This document shows, piece after piece, positions 49,074 to 58,716 of a stretch of 64,000 nucleotides of DNA (the first letter of the stretch is position 1; every line of letters starts with the position of its first letter). The stretch comes from Mycoplasmopsis citelli (GTDB lineage: Bacteria; Bacillota_I; Bacilli_A; Mycoplasmatales; Metamycoplasmataceae): positions 1,178,001 through 1,242,000 of the forward strand of contig NZ_LR215036.1 of the NCBI RefSeq assembly GCF_900660645.1, written 5' to 3'. Position numbers and translations under genes: made by a program. The notes under the pieces are model-generated. The model made no database searches. It saw only the letters and a list, made by a program, of their open reading frames with translations, and was not told the DNA's origin.

Positions 49074-49363
49074 AAAATCATTATTTTAGAGAGATTTAAT
49101 ATATATTAGATGTTTTTAAAATTATTTAGTCCTATAATTATCATAGGATATATTTATTTACATTTCGTTCGTCATTTAGTTATTCACTATTTTTTCTTAA
49201 ACATTTAAAACAACAAAAATAAGTATTTTGATCTTTATTTGTGTTATTTTAAGTATCTTTTTATTATAAAAATATCAATGAAAATTATAGATATTGAAAC
49301 CTTTTAATAAAATTTTAAATCTATAGCACTATAATTTTAATAGTAAAAAACAAAGGAGTACAG
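49069..49363 (+). other. Gap before the DUF6088 gene
   Basis: About 295 AT-rich bases. The only feature seen is TATAAT at about 49331-49336, roughly 30 nt before the DUF6088 ATG. Confidence 0.45.
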
Positions 49364-49972
49364 ATGCAAACATTAAAGCAACAAATTGAACAAACTATGT
49401 TTCAAAATCCTGGAAAGATTTATATTGCTAGCGATTTTTTAGAACTAGGGGATAAAAATAATATTAAATTAATTTTACACCGGTTAAATAAAGAAGGTAA
49501 AATTGAAAGGTTAATTAATGGTCTATATGTTAAACCTTATTATAGCAATATCCTTAAAAGATATTCTTATCCAAGACCCGAAGAAGTTGCGCAAAAAATC
49601 GCCCAGAAAAATGGTTGAACTATTGCTCCTGCTAAAAATGCAACACTTAATTACACTGGTGTATCAACACAAGTTCCTGCTGTTTTTGAATATATTTCGA
49701 ATGGACTTTCAAAAGAATATTATTATCGTGTTTGAAAAATTACTTTTATTCGCAGACCAAAAAAATACATCAGTTCACATTCATTGAAATTTATAATTTT
49801 AATTGAGGCAATCAGAACTCTTGGTAAAAAATACATTAACAACTCAGAAATACGAGATTTAGCTTATTATGCTCAGAACATTCGGGAAGATTTATTATTA
49901 GACACAATGAATCTTGATTTTTGAATTCGCAATGTTTTATTAAAAATTAAGGAAATTAATGACAATCGATAA
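49364..49972 (+). CDS. DUF6088 (AbiEi-like) protein, orphan
   Basis: A 202-residue protein. An N-terminal winged-helix part (QIEQTMFQNPGKIYIASDFL, HRLNKEGKIERLINGLYVKP) is followed by the domain core GWTIAPAKNATLNYTGVSTQ, then VPAVFEYISNG and ITFIRRPKKYI. This architecture matches DUF6088 proteins, related to the AbiEi antitoxins of type IV toxin-antitoxin systems, which repress their own promoter. A nucleotidyltransferase toxin (AbiEii) normally follows; none is seen in the 700 nt downstream. AAAGGAG precedes the ATG. A regulatory role for the neighbouring array is possible but unproven. Confidence 0.72.
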
Positions 49973-50067
49973 TTTTTTAATTTGTAATAAAAGTTGTCCA
50001 AAGTAATAAATAATCTTTACCTCATTTATACTTAAATAAATTAAAGAAAACATATTTAAAAACCAGT

Positions 50068-50107
50068 TATAATTTTAATGGAGAGATATTTTAACATCTC
50101 TCCATTA
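50068..50107 (+). ncRNA. Promoter followed at once by a long hairpin, copy 2
   Basis: TATAAT (50068-50073, after CCAGT) is followed by a perfect 12-bp stem, TAATGGAGAGAT and ATCTCTCCATTA. It shares TTAATGGAG and layout with 48250-48291, but the rest of the stem differs with compensating changes on both arms. Confidence 0.4.
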
Positions 50108-50216
50108 TTAAAATTTAATTATTTTTTGACTAGTTCTAAGTGCTATTTATAAAACATATTTTTTCCTTTAAAAATATAGTATTTTTTAGTTTATTAAAAG
50201 AATTTTGTTGAATATT

Positions 50217-50251
50217 GTTAGAAAAATTTTCTTAATTTTTCTAACTTTTTT
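50217..50251 (+). terminator. Terminator
   Basis: GTTAGAAAAAT and ATTTTTCTAAC followed by T6 on the plus strand. It could end the 50068 transcript. Confidence 0.7.
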
Positions 50252-50271
50252 ATTTATTAATATATCTATTT

Positions 50272-50301
50272 AAAAACTTCCTATATTAAAGAAGTTTTTT
50301 A
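50272..50301. terminator. Second terminator in series
   Basis: AAAAACTTC and GAAGTTTTT pair around ten bases, followed by TTA. It lies 20 nt after the previous one. Confidence 0.6.
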
Positions 50302-50354
50302 CTTCTTTTTATAAAATGCTTTTTGTGTAGCAACATTATATAAGCATTAGCAAG

Positions 50355-50380
50355 AAAAAACGCCCCTAGAAGACGTTTTT
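50355..50380 (-). terminator. Terminator of the tRNA-like gene
   Basis: On the minus strand AACGTC and GGCGTT pair around TTCTAGG and are followed by TTTTTT. It directly follows the tRNA-like sequence. Confidence 0.75.
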
Positions 50381-50387
50381 TGTTAAA

Positions 50388-50462
50388 TGGGGTAAATGAC
50401 AAGTTCGAACTGCACATTATAAGTAATTACCCACTGTGCTAATCACTTCACCACATTTGTCA
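50388..50462 (-). ncRNA. tRNA-like RNA or degenerate tRNA
   Basis: On the minus strand there is a D-arm-like GTG...GATTAG...CAC, a perfect T-loop TTCGAAC, and a 3' end CATTTAC-C-CCA. The 5' ACAAATG pairs at five of seven positions with CATTTAC (mismatches at the top), but the anticodon arm does not fold well. TATAAT lies upstream at 50474-50479 and a terminator follows, so the locus is set up like an expressed small RNA. It could be a decayed tRNA, a tRNA mimic or an unusual accessory tRNA. Confidence 0.4.
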
Positions 50463-50473
50463 GCTGCAAGATT

Positions 50474-50479
50474 ATTATA
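50474..50479 (-). promoter_or_regulatory. -10 box of the tRNA-like gene
   Basis: TATAAT about 11 nt upstream of the tRNA-like 5' end. No -35 box is seen. Confidence 0.45.
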
Positions 50480-50625
50480 CCGTAAAAACAAAGTAAGAAA
50501 TAAATTTTTAAATCTTCTTATATAAAAAGAAGATTTAATTTACTATCAACATTAACCTTAATTTTGGGTATTATGTTTTTCTTAATAGCTATTATTTAAA
50601 AAATCACTTTTTTAAGTGATTTTTT

Positions 50626-50661
50626 GTACTTTTTAGGGCTATTTTTATATTCCGTTATACT
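50626..50661 (+). promoter_or_regulatory. Array promoter 3 (50699 gene)
   Basis: GTACT (50626-50630), 25 nt, TATACT (50656-50661) after CCGT. A hairpin AAATCACTT/AAGTGATTT with T6 (about 50600-50625) precedes it even though no plus-strand gene is close upstream. Confidence 0.65.
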
Positions 50662-50698
50662 TCAATTGCAACAAAAATAATTAATTTAAAGGAGACAA

Positions 50699-51847
50699 AT
50701 GACGACAAATTACAATAAAGAATATTTAAATTATCTAATTAAATGACATTATTTAGATAATGACTTTTTAGAGAAAGTTCTTTATCAAAGAAGTTTACTT
50801 CAGCCAAATCAAGTCCAAGATTATGATTATAAATTAAATAAATTACTCAAGGGAGATTTATCTGATAATAAAATTCTAAACGCATTTAGGATTTTAAATT
50901 TTAAACCCACTTATGAGAAGTTGTGCGATTTATTTAATATTATTTATTTAGATTTTGGTCAATCTAAATCTGCTCAAAAATACATGTCAACTTTTTATAT
51001 TGATTCGGAAGAGAATTTAATCAAAAAAATTGATATTTCTCTTAAAGAAAAAGGAATTAAAAGTCCATATGCTTATTTAATTAAAACAGCCAAAGTTTTA
51101 TTCCCAACAACTGTAAGCCCATATTTTTGTTATGACCCTGCTTTTAATGGAGATATAATCTCCATAGGACACGCAGGAGTTGCGTTTGAAATTATTAATC
51201 ATATGTGAGAAAAGTATCAAAACAAAGCAGGGATTAAAAAGTCTTTAACAAACTGAGAAAGAGCAATTTCTATTTTTAATATTTCCAAAGGAACTTGAAA
51301 TTTTTTAAAAGACGCTAAATTATATGGTGCTAAATTTGGTCATATTGAGCTTTTAAATATCTTATATGAAGTTGTTGAGCAAATATCAAATAAATGTCAA
51401 AAAGAAGAATATATCAAGCAAATAAGCACCATTATTAATCGGAAATATGATTGTAATATTTTGAATGAGTATCATTATTTAAATGATTTAAAAATTTATA
51501 TTCTAGCTTTAAATATTATTTTCCTAGATCCAAGTGTCGAAAATGTTGAAGAAGTTTTTGATATTTGAACACACGAATTTTCAGAGAATTTTGCTCAAGA
51601 ATATTTATCTAAGAATGTTATTGAATTAGGAGAACATATCAAAACCCAAGCTGATGAAGAATTGAAAGAGCTTGGCTATCAAAGCTACTATGCTAAATAT
51701 TTAGATTTAATTGATAAAATGAAAGATGATCAATATTATCAATTTAGTGAAAACCCAATTCGAGTTAAAGAAATTAACGAAGAAAGGTTAAAGCATCAAT
51801 TACTTAAACTTTTATTTAAACAAAAATCCCAGGAAACCCAAAAATAA
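50699..51847 (+). CDS. Array-family protein, 382 aa, unknown function
   Basis: Not recognised by known family. Soluble, strongly helical, no signal peptide. The C-terminal part carries the array module: DPSVENVEEVFDIWTHEF, then LKELGYQSYYAKYLDLIDKM ending DDQYYQF. The N-terminal 200 residues contain KSPYAYLIKTAKVLF and a less obvious Cys/Phe-containing core (YFCYDPAFNGDIISIGHAG). AAAGGAG site. Eight or so TGA Trp codons. It is the only intact array gene on the plus strand. Confidence 0.7.
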
Positions 51848-51920
51848 GATATTTTTATGATATTACTTTGAGTTTTTATTAAATATTTAATCAATCTTCT
51901 TCAATTTAATAATTTCAAAA

Positions 51921-51956
51921 AATAACCGGTCACAATTTGTTACCGGTTATTTTTAA
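51921..51956. terminator. Bidirectional terminator, ACCGGT type
   Basis: AATAACCGGT and ACCGGTTATT pair around CACAATTTGTT with T tracts. It serves the convergent 50699 and 51965 genes. A related sequence forms the 53471-53497 hairpin. Confidence 0.85.
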
Positions 51957-51964
51957 TAAACAAT

Positions 51965-53071
51965 TTATTTTGAATATTTTTTTGAAAAGTAAATTAATAC
52001 TTGCTCATTCTTTTCGTCCTGGGTCATATCCGCAATCGGATAAGAATTTTCATCAATTCAATACCAAGTTTTTTTATCAATGACAGAATATATAAAGATA
52101 TCATTATCTTTTAAATAGTGTGTTCCTTGAGCTTTAAGGTTTTTATCTAAAAAATTTAAAATTGTTGTGCCATTAGCAAATTCATCACTTTCTTTTGACG
52201 CCTTTTTTAGACACTGTTCAAAATAATTTTCATCTTTAAAAGCTCCATTTAATTCAAAAATAACTTCGGAATTTTTAGTAGTGTTTAAAATATCAGTAAT
52301 ATATTTTCCAAGATTTTCATCTTTAATGATTTTTGAATTAATAATATCTTCTAAATACTTAATTCATGTCATTTGGGTGGTGGTATAAAACTTAGCTACT
52401 TGTTTGAAGAATTTTTCGTTAATGTTTTTGTGAATATCAAAATCATATTTTTGTTTTAAAAAATCTAAGTTTTGAGCAAATTGATCAGATTGTTTTCATC
52501 AAATTTGTTTATTTAAAAATAATAAAACTTTTTTAAGTGATTTTAAGACTTTTAACGCTAATTTTTCTAAAGAAATTCATTCAAATCGCTTACCTGTAAA
52601 CATATAATAATCATCTTGTGAAAATTCCCCTATTTCAAAATTAAATTTAAAAAGCGAACTTTTTATTCCATCTTGTTTTAGTTCTTCACTTAAATATTCT
52701 CATCATCTTCGACCAGCATTAATATTTAATTGATCTAAATATTCGCAAATAAAGTAAGCATCTTCATCATATCCGAATTGTTCCTGTAAAACTAAATTAA
52801 CTCCTCTAATAAACTCATAAGGTGGATTTAGCTTTAAAATATCAGTAGCTAAATATAATATTTTAACTCTTTCTTCTTCAGAATAATTTGAATTTGTGGA
52901 ATTGTTTTCTTTGAAAATTTCTTCAAGTTCATTAAGATATTTTGTTTGTTTATCTGTAGGTAAGGTTTTTAGATTTTTGTTAATTACATTTAAAAATTCA
53001 TTAGTATTAAAATCATAATAATCTTCTAAAAGCTCAAAAGTTGCTTTATTTCATTTGTTTTTTGTTAGCAT
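51965..53071 (-). CDS. Array-family protein, 368 aa, unknown function
   Basis: Not recognised. Soluble and helical. The module lies in the first half: LNPPYEFIRGVNLVLQEQFG, then RRWWEYLSEELKQDGIKSSL ending QDDYYMF; the C-terminal half has IWWKQSDQFAQNLDFLKQKY and ends with DKKTWYWIDENSYPIADMTQ. About nine TGA codons must be read as Trp, so it would be missed entirely under the standard code. AAAGGAT precedes the ATG. It follows the 74-residue membrane gene in one operon. Confidence 0.7.
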
Positions 53072-53122
53072 ATGTTATCCTTTGTTAATATTATTTTTTA
53101 TTTTATAAAGTTAAAACAAGCA

Positions 53123-53347
53123 TTATTGTTCGACTTGAGCTACTGAATTATTATTACATTCACAAGTAATTGATTTGTTGGTTTTTCGGATTTTTTTAAA
53201 TAGATTTTTAATTAATTTTACTAATGCAATCGTTCCAAGCGAAACCAAAAAACTCACAAATATAATTGTAGTAATCATTGATGTAGTAAATTCTTCAAGT
53301 TGTTTATTTGAAAAATTAACAACAGTTTTAGTGGCTAATTCAAACAT
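53123..53347 (-). CDS. Small single-helix membrane protein, 74 aa
   Basis: One hydrophobic helix (MITTIIFVSFLVSLGTIALV) between a polar N-terminus and a Lys-rich then Cys/Asn-rich C-terminus. AAAGGAGC site. It opens the operon driven by array promoter 4. The size and layout resemble holins or membrane anchors, but nothing else supports such a role. Confidence 0.6.
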   Translation of the reverse strand: MFELATKTVVNFSNKQLEEFTTSMITTIIFVSFLVSLGTIALVKLIKNLFKKIRKTNKSITCECNNNSVAQVEQ

Positions 53348-53387
53348 TTTTAGCTCCTTTTATATTTAAATATTTATTTATATTTCG

Positions 53388-53423
53388 AGTATAACGGGTT
53401 AATAAATAGAGCCTAAAAAGTAC
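53388..53423 (-). promoter_or_regulatory. Array promoter 4 (53347 operon)
   Basis: On the minus strand GTACT (53423-53419), 25 nt, TATACT (53393-53388) after CCCGT. A hairpin AAACCACTT-AAGTGATTT lies just upstream at about 53427-53450. Confidence 0.65.
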
Positions 53424-53470
53424 TAAAAAATCACTTAAAAAAGTGGTTTTTATTAATTAATATATAAAAC

Positions 53471-53497
53471 AAACCGGTCGCAAATTGCGACCGGTTT
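53471..53497. terminator. Hairpin, ACCGGT type
   Basis: AAACCGGTCGCAA and its exact complement form a 13-bp palindrome about 55 nt after the 53551 stop codon. Related to the 51921 terminator in sequence (AACCGGTC-CAA). Confidence 0.7.
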
Positions 53498-53550
53498 ATA
53501 AAAATACCTAATTTATAAGTCTTTATTATTTTTTTTGCGTTGGTTTTTTA

Positions 53551-54255
53551 TTACAAACTATTTTGAGTTTTTATAAACGTGTTAAAAATTTGACTTAAAA
53601 TCAACGAAACAACCCAACAAGTTTCTAAAAGATTTAGTTTTTGGAGATTTCTAAATCCATAATAACGATCTTCTATGATAGTATTTAAAAGTTCATTAGT
53701 TTTTAAAGAACTTTTAGAATTAGATAATTCTTTAGAATTGTTTATTAATTGTATTAAATGTTCTTTTAATTCTAAAGAAGATTTTACTCAAGAAAAGGAT
53801 TTATTTGGTTTTAAATATTCATCTATATATGACTTAATTGTGTTTTTGTCTTCTTGGAGCAATAAAACTAACTCAGACACAAAATTAGGGGAAGAATTTT
53901 TCTCTAAAAGAGCAAAAATTTGTCAATTAACTGAAGGACCTAATTTAGAATTATCAAAATTAATTAAGTAATTTATATTTTCTATATATTTTTGTTTTTG
54001 TCAATCACAAATAGTAAGAAGTTGATTTTTTAATTTGATAATTAATTCTAAAGCTGAATTTGTTATTCTAGCTGAAAGCTCATTAAATTCTTGTAAATTT
54101 TGTTTGCCGATTTTAGCAATGTTAAAAAAGGATAAATCTTTCTTTTGTTTTTTGTTTATCGATAATTGGTCAATAAGTGAAATTAAAGCTTTGCTATTCT
54201 TCTTCTTCATATCCATAATCATTATCTTCTCAATCGCTTTCTTGTTCAATTTCAT
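53551..54255 (-). CDS. Array protein, about 234 aa, paralogue of the 59556 C-terminal region
   Basis: Not recognised, but clearly related to the second half of the 59556 protein: KQKYIENINYLINFDNSKLG versus KNQYIENVNYLINFKNSFSI, then a shared FVSELVLLLQ/LVFELVLLLK stretch. Helical and soluble. The start is uncertain: ATG codons at 54255, 54222, 54216 and 54210 are all in frame. The first gives a 62-nt overlap with the upstream gene; the last gives 17 nt. In the paralogue this part is fused to an N-terminal module, so here the two may have been split. Confidence 0.6.
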
Positions 54256-54658
54256 ATAATAAATCTTCTAACATTCAAATTTCTACTTCTACTCAATTAA
54301 TTGGTCAAATTTCTGTCTTTGCGGAGTTTATTTCATATCATTGACTTTCATCAATTTGAGCAACTTTATCAGCAATTTTAATATAAAAACTATTTAAACC
54401 ATATTTTCCTAAAGAAGTATTTACTTCTTCTTTCAGTGTTAAACCATACACAACTCCATAACAGCTGATGTATTCATTTCATTGATCGCTTTCGAAAAAT
54501 TCATTATCTTTTCGAAAAATTCTGATAATTTTTTCATATGTTTTTAGTGAATTATCTATTGTAAAAATATCTTTTAAAAGATTTAGTGTTTTCTCATTAA
54601 ATTCTCTTTTAAAGCATTTTTTTAAAGTTTCAATTGTTGTTTGGTTGTCTGTTGACAT
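54194..54658 (-). CDS. Array-family protein, 154 aa
   Basis: Not recognised. Essentially a stand-alone array module: IDNSLKTYEKIIRIFRKDNE, then LGKYGLNSFYIKIADKVAQI ending ESQWYEIN, followed by a Trp/Glu-rich acidic tail (ESDWEDNDYGYEEEE). Strongly acidic C-terminus and seven TGA Trp codons. AAAGGAG site 10 nt before the ATG. First gene of the operon driven by array promoter 5. Confidence 0.65.
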
Positions 54659-54694
54659 GTGTTATTCTCCTTTGATGTTCATTTATATAAAAGA

Positions 54695-54730
54695 AGTATA
54701 GCGGATTTAAAATATAGCTCTAAAAAGGAC
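54695..54730 (-). promoter_or_regulatory. Array promoter 5 (54658 operon)
   Basis: GTCCT (variant), 25 nt, TATACT after CCGC. Upstream hairpin TTACATT/AATGTAA replaces the usual AAGTGATTT arms with compensating changes, so the structure is kept. Confidence 0.6.
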
Positions 54731-54802
54731 AAAAATTACATTAAAAAATGTAATTTTTATGAAAATAAAGTTTCAATAAAACAATTTAACAAATATATAT
54801 TT

Positions 54803-55138
54803 TTAGACAAGATTAAACTTATTTGATGTTTTAAATCTTCTTTTTAACTCTTTAAGTTCTATATATTTTTTTCATTTTTCAAAATCTGTAGATTTTTCAT
54901 CTAAAATATCAGTAATTTGTTTAAAAGTTTCAATTGTAGCATCATAGCTTAAAATTTCTAGTGCTTTTTTTGAAAATCGATCTCAAAGAAAATTATCAAT
55001 TCAATAATTTATTCTTTCAAGTTCTTTTTCACTATAGAACAATAAATTTTTATTAACTTTTTTAATTAACGAAAAAGAACTTATCTTTTCTAAATGTAGA
55101 AATAATCGGTTGGTTCAATTAATTTTAAATTTTTTCAT
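54803..55138 (-). CDS. Array-family protein, 111 aa, partial module
   Basis: Not recognised. It has the first half of the module (YDATIETFKQITDILDEKST) and then ends in a Lys-rich tail, so it may be a truncated member. AAGGAGAACC site. Own promoter-like region and terminator on each side. Confidence 0.6.
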
Positions 55139-55169
55139 TTTTGGTTCTCCTTATCTTTTTTATATTTTG

Positions 55170-55175
55170 AATATA
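55170..55175 (-). promoter_or_regulatory. Degenerate array promoter (55138 gene)
   Basis: TATATT after TTCCGT, about 30 nt before the ATG. No GTACT occurs at the expected distance; instead a hairpin T tract directly precedes it. It is the exception among the array promoters. Confidence 0.45.
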
Positions 55176-55198
55176 ACGGAATAATATATAAAGATAAA

Positions 55199-55222
55199 AA
55201 AATCGCATAAAAAATGCGATTG
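55199..55222 (-). terminator. Terminator after the 55231 gene
   Basis: AATCGCAT and ATGCGATT pair around T5 and run into T7 on the minus strand, directly in front of the next promoter. Confidence 0.8.
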
Positions 55223-55230
55223 TTTAATTA

Positions 55231-56232
55231 TTATTTAAGACTTTTAACTCAATAATTAATGATGCGTTCATACATTTCTTCTTTTGGAACACATTTTAAA
55301 TTCATTGAATCATCAAGTTCATAAAACTCATCATCTTCAGTTTTGTCATAAACATCATTTGCTATTTTAACAAAAACTGAATTTTGAACTCCCTTTCAAG
55401 CATATTGTTCTAAATCTTCGTTAATTTTCTCTTCTCAATTTATTCCAGTTCCGATGTATTTATCATTATTATCAATAAATTCTTCAGCAATTTCAAGATC
55501 TCTAATATTTGAATATGCTGTAGAATTAAATTCCGCTACTTGCTTAACTATTTCAAAGTTATGCTTTGTGTTTAAAACTTTTAAAATTTTGTAAACAAGC
55601 TCATTACTTTCTGAATTATTAATAATAGTACTTAAATTATCAGCATATTCCTGAGCTATATCTTCGAATTTTTGGTGTAAAATGTCATGTTGTTTTTCAA
55701 ATTTGTCTAAAAGTTTTTTAATATCAATATTATCTAAAAAATAAGCTTTGGTTAAAGTAATTTGTCCATCTTCATCAATTCAAAATAAAGATGTTGCAAA
55801 TTTTTCTTTAAGCTGTGTTTGATTATTCTGGATTGTATCTTTAACAAATGAGATAAATACTCTTTTTTGTAAAACTTCCTTACTATGCTCGTATGGAGAA
55901 TTGTTAAATCATACTAATTTATCTAATTGAGGTTCGAATTCACCAAAAAACTGAACATATGGATTTAAATCTTTATGCCAAAGCATTCTATCTAAAATTT
56001 TTGCAATTCCGATAAAATGAGAATTAATAGGATTTTTGCTAATTGATGCTTTAACTATTTGTTCAAAGTCTAAAAGTTTATAAATTTTGTGTTCATTTAA
56101 ATAATTTTTAAAATATTTTGACTTTTCAAAATCTTTACTAAGCAACAGTTCTAATTCTTTTTGATTAGTATTATTTAAGTTTAAAAACTCAATAAATTCT
56201 TGTTTTTTGAAATTTATTATATTTTCTGTCAT
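55231..56232 (-). CDS. Array-family protein, 333 aa, unknown function
   Basis: Not recognised. Soluble and helical. N-terminal region FKKQEFIEFLNLNNTNQKEL with NPYVQFFGEFEPQLDKLVWF in the middle, DEDGQITLTKAYFLDNIDIK, and a C-terminal module (NFEIVKQVAEFN, then VQNSVFVKIANDVYDKTEDD ending EFYEL). A full-length but frameshifted paralogue lies at 62740-63745. CTAAAGGAGA site; array promoter 6. Confidence 0.7.
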
Positions 56233-56266
56233 ATTTTCTCCTTTAGGTTTGTTTATGTATATGTTG

Positions 56267-56302
56267 AGTATAACGGGTTCAAATTATAAATATAAAAAGT
56301 AC
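56267..56302 (-). promoter_or_regulatory. Array promoter 6 (56232 gene)
   Basis: GTACT (56302-56298), 25 nt, TATACT (56272-56267) after CCCGT; the AAATCACTT/AAGTGATTT hairpin directly upstream ends the 56328 gene. Confidence 0.65.
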
Positions 56303-56327
56303 TAAAAAATCACTTAAAAAAGTGATT

Positions 56328-57344
56328 TTAGCTTAGTGGAGAATGAATTTTGCTTATTGATAAATTAGTAATTTTGGAAATTTCTTTTAAATTCAAACCT
56401 TGATTTTTTAAGGTTTTTAGGTCGATTTTCTCTTGTGAAAATAATTTCTTATGAAGTGATTGTCAAAAATTATTTGGAGTATCAGCACTTAAAGCAAGTG
56501 AGTTTTTGATAATCTTTTTTAATTGTCCTGGAAAAGGAAGTTGCTCAACTTTTGAAATGATTTTTTCAAAAAGCTTAAAACTTAAATTCAAAACTTCAAA
56601 ATCTTGTGTATATTTTTTAAAATAATTTTGAGCAATTAATTGTAATTTTTCCCTTTGATATTGACTAAAATCAATTATTACATCAAAATTTTCTACTAGT
56701 AATTTAGGCAGTTTTGGATATTTATTAGTTGTAGATATAAGAATAATTTGTTCATTTAGATATTTCAAATGATTTGCTAAAATCATTCAATATTTTAAAT
56801 ATTCTGAATGATTTTGATATTCCAATAAAACTTCTATATTTTCAAGTAAAATAATAACTTCATTTAGTTTAAAATGTTTATTAATTTCTTCAGAAGTTTC
56901 ATCAAGATATTTTTTTGTACTCTTCAAAGGATTTACTAATAATTTGTACTCAATTAAGAAGATAAAGTTGCCTTTTAGTTGTATTTGTTAAAACTCCTAC
57001 ACAATGAGTTTTTTCAATTCCTGGTGGACCTTGAAAAAGAAACTTTTTTGGTCCATTTTTAAATTCAATAGCTTTCATTATTCCTAAAAGTTCTTTTTCA
57101 ATTATTTTAGGAAGATTAAAAATTTTTTTGGGTAAATATAAAGCATTCAGAGCATTTATATCTGTTGTTTTTAAATCAGGAACTCAATTATCATAAGGAT
57201 TCATTAAAGATATCGCATATTCAGCTAATTGATAATCTCCTAATTTGTCAAATTTGCTAGCAATTTGATAAACTTCATTTCTAAAAGCTCAATCATTTTT
57301 TCGCTATAATACTTTATTAAATTTAATATATTAGCTTTTTTCAT
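56328..57344 (-). pseudogene. AAA+ ATPase, frameshifted
   Basis: A central-domain AAA ATPase split into three frames. Frame 1 (MKKANILNLIKYYSEK) is joined to NDWAFRNEVYQIASKFDKLG only if one A is added to a six-A run near 57297. A second one-base shift near 57000 (AAAAGG) is needed to pass from the P-loop region to GNFIFLIEYKLLVNPLKSTK. The P-loop reads GPPGIEKT instead of GPPGTGKT, and the Walker B region reads VIILLENIEVL instead of an acidic pair, so it is degenerate as well as broken. The C-terminal part from 56786 (MILANHLKYLNEQIILIST) is open for over 100 codons. Confidence 0.65.
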
Positions 57345-57427
57345 TTTGGACAACCTTGATTTTGGTTTTATAAATTATTACTATATACACATTTTTAGCT
57401 TACATTAATAATTTATTTATTGAAAAA

Positions 57428-58102
57428 CTACATAGAAACTTTTGATTTAATTGTATTTTCAAGTGCTTTTTCTAAAAGGATTTTTCACTTTGAACTATTA
57501 ATTTCATCAAAATATTTTCATTCCTTATCAATTTCGTAGTCTTGATAACTTGCAGTTTCGTCTTCTTCATTTAGTTTTAATAATTCATCAACAATAAAGA
57601 GATATTTACTCCTTGCTCCATTAATTTTAAAATCTTCATCAGCTTGGGTTAAAATTTCATCATAACTTAAGATAAGTTTATTTTGTTTATATTCAATTCA
57701 TTCAGGAGTATCATAAAAATCATAATTAAACATACCTCAAATTTTTTTGACATTTTCTAATGTTGGATTAATACTTAAATTTTTAATAGCTAACTTTAAC
57801 ATATCTTCTTGTTCTTCAAAAATACCAGTTGACATGTCAATTTCTGTAGGTCAAAAAATACCTGATAAAAATTTAATATATTGTTTTTGGTCATTAAAAG
57901 AAAGTTTTTCAAAATAAGTTTTTATCTTTGAATAAAAGCCTTTTAAAAAATAAGTAGAATTTTCTTTATTTTGATTAATGGCAGAAATTAATTCATCAAC
58001 AAAATATTTATTATCACTATCAAATTCGATATTAAGAACTTTTAAAAAGTCGTTAAAATCATTTTGCTGAATTATTGAATTATAATTTTCGAATTTAAGC
58101 AT
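57428..58102 (-). CDS. Array-family protein, 224 aa
   Basis: Not recognised. Module in the C-terminal half: NPTLENVKKIWGMFNYDFYD, then ADEDFKINGARSKYLFIVDE. N-terminal half is helical (YNSIIQQNDFNDFLKVLNIE). Last of three genes transcribed from array promoter 7; only 2 nt separate it from the upstream gene. Confidence 0.65.
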
Positions 58103-58104
58103 TG

Positions 58105-58716
58105 TTAAACTCCTTTATTATTTAATGGTTGATTTTTTAAAGATGAATGTAATTGAGTAATAATATCAATTACTAAAGATTTAAAATCCAGTCCATATAA
58201 TTCCTTAGTATTTAAATTAAACTCATATCAAGATGTTGAATTTTGTTCATCAAGTTCTTCGATGGCTTGAGTTAAGACTTTAATATATGGACTTGAACTT
58301 AGGTTTTGTTTAATATCTGTGTTAGCTAAATTATAAATTTGTTCAAAATTATATAAACTGCTTTCTTGAACATATTTTTGACCTACTTCAGTGGATTTTA
58401 AATTACCTTTTAATAATTCATTAATGTTTTTAAGAGTTAGTGGTTTTATATCCAAAGATAAAATGTTTAAAATTTTCTTTAATTCATTTGGTTCAAGTAA
58501 TTCAGTGCTTAAAATTTCGATAAAATCTTGTAAATATTCTTCTTTATTTACCTTTTCAAATTCAATAGCAAGATTAAGTTTATATAAGATAGTAGTCAAA
58601 AAGTAATTTTTACTTTGTAAATAATCAAGTACTTTTTGAATTTGGTTTTTTTGAGTTGTATTTAAATTAATCTTGTGAAGAGAAATAAATTCTTGAAAAT
58701 CTTTATAAATATTCAT
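58105..58716 (-). CDS. Array protein, 203 aa
   Basis: Not recognised. All-helical. A weak module resemblance (LSSSPYIKVLTQAIEELDEQ at about residues 140-160). The ATG overlaps the upstream gene by 14 nt with an AAGGAG site inside it, so translation is coupled. Confidence 0.62.

Noticed and set aside
49973-50700. AbiEii-type toxin downstream of the DUF6088 gene
   Set aside because: No frame of adequate length and no nucleotidyltransferase motif; only hairpins, the tRNA-like gene and a promoter are present.
53675-54259. Plus-strand frames of 74-98 codons
   Set aside because: Antisense to the 53551 gene, which has paralogues and a proper start; the plus-strand frames have neither.
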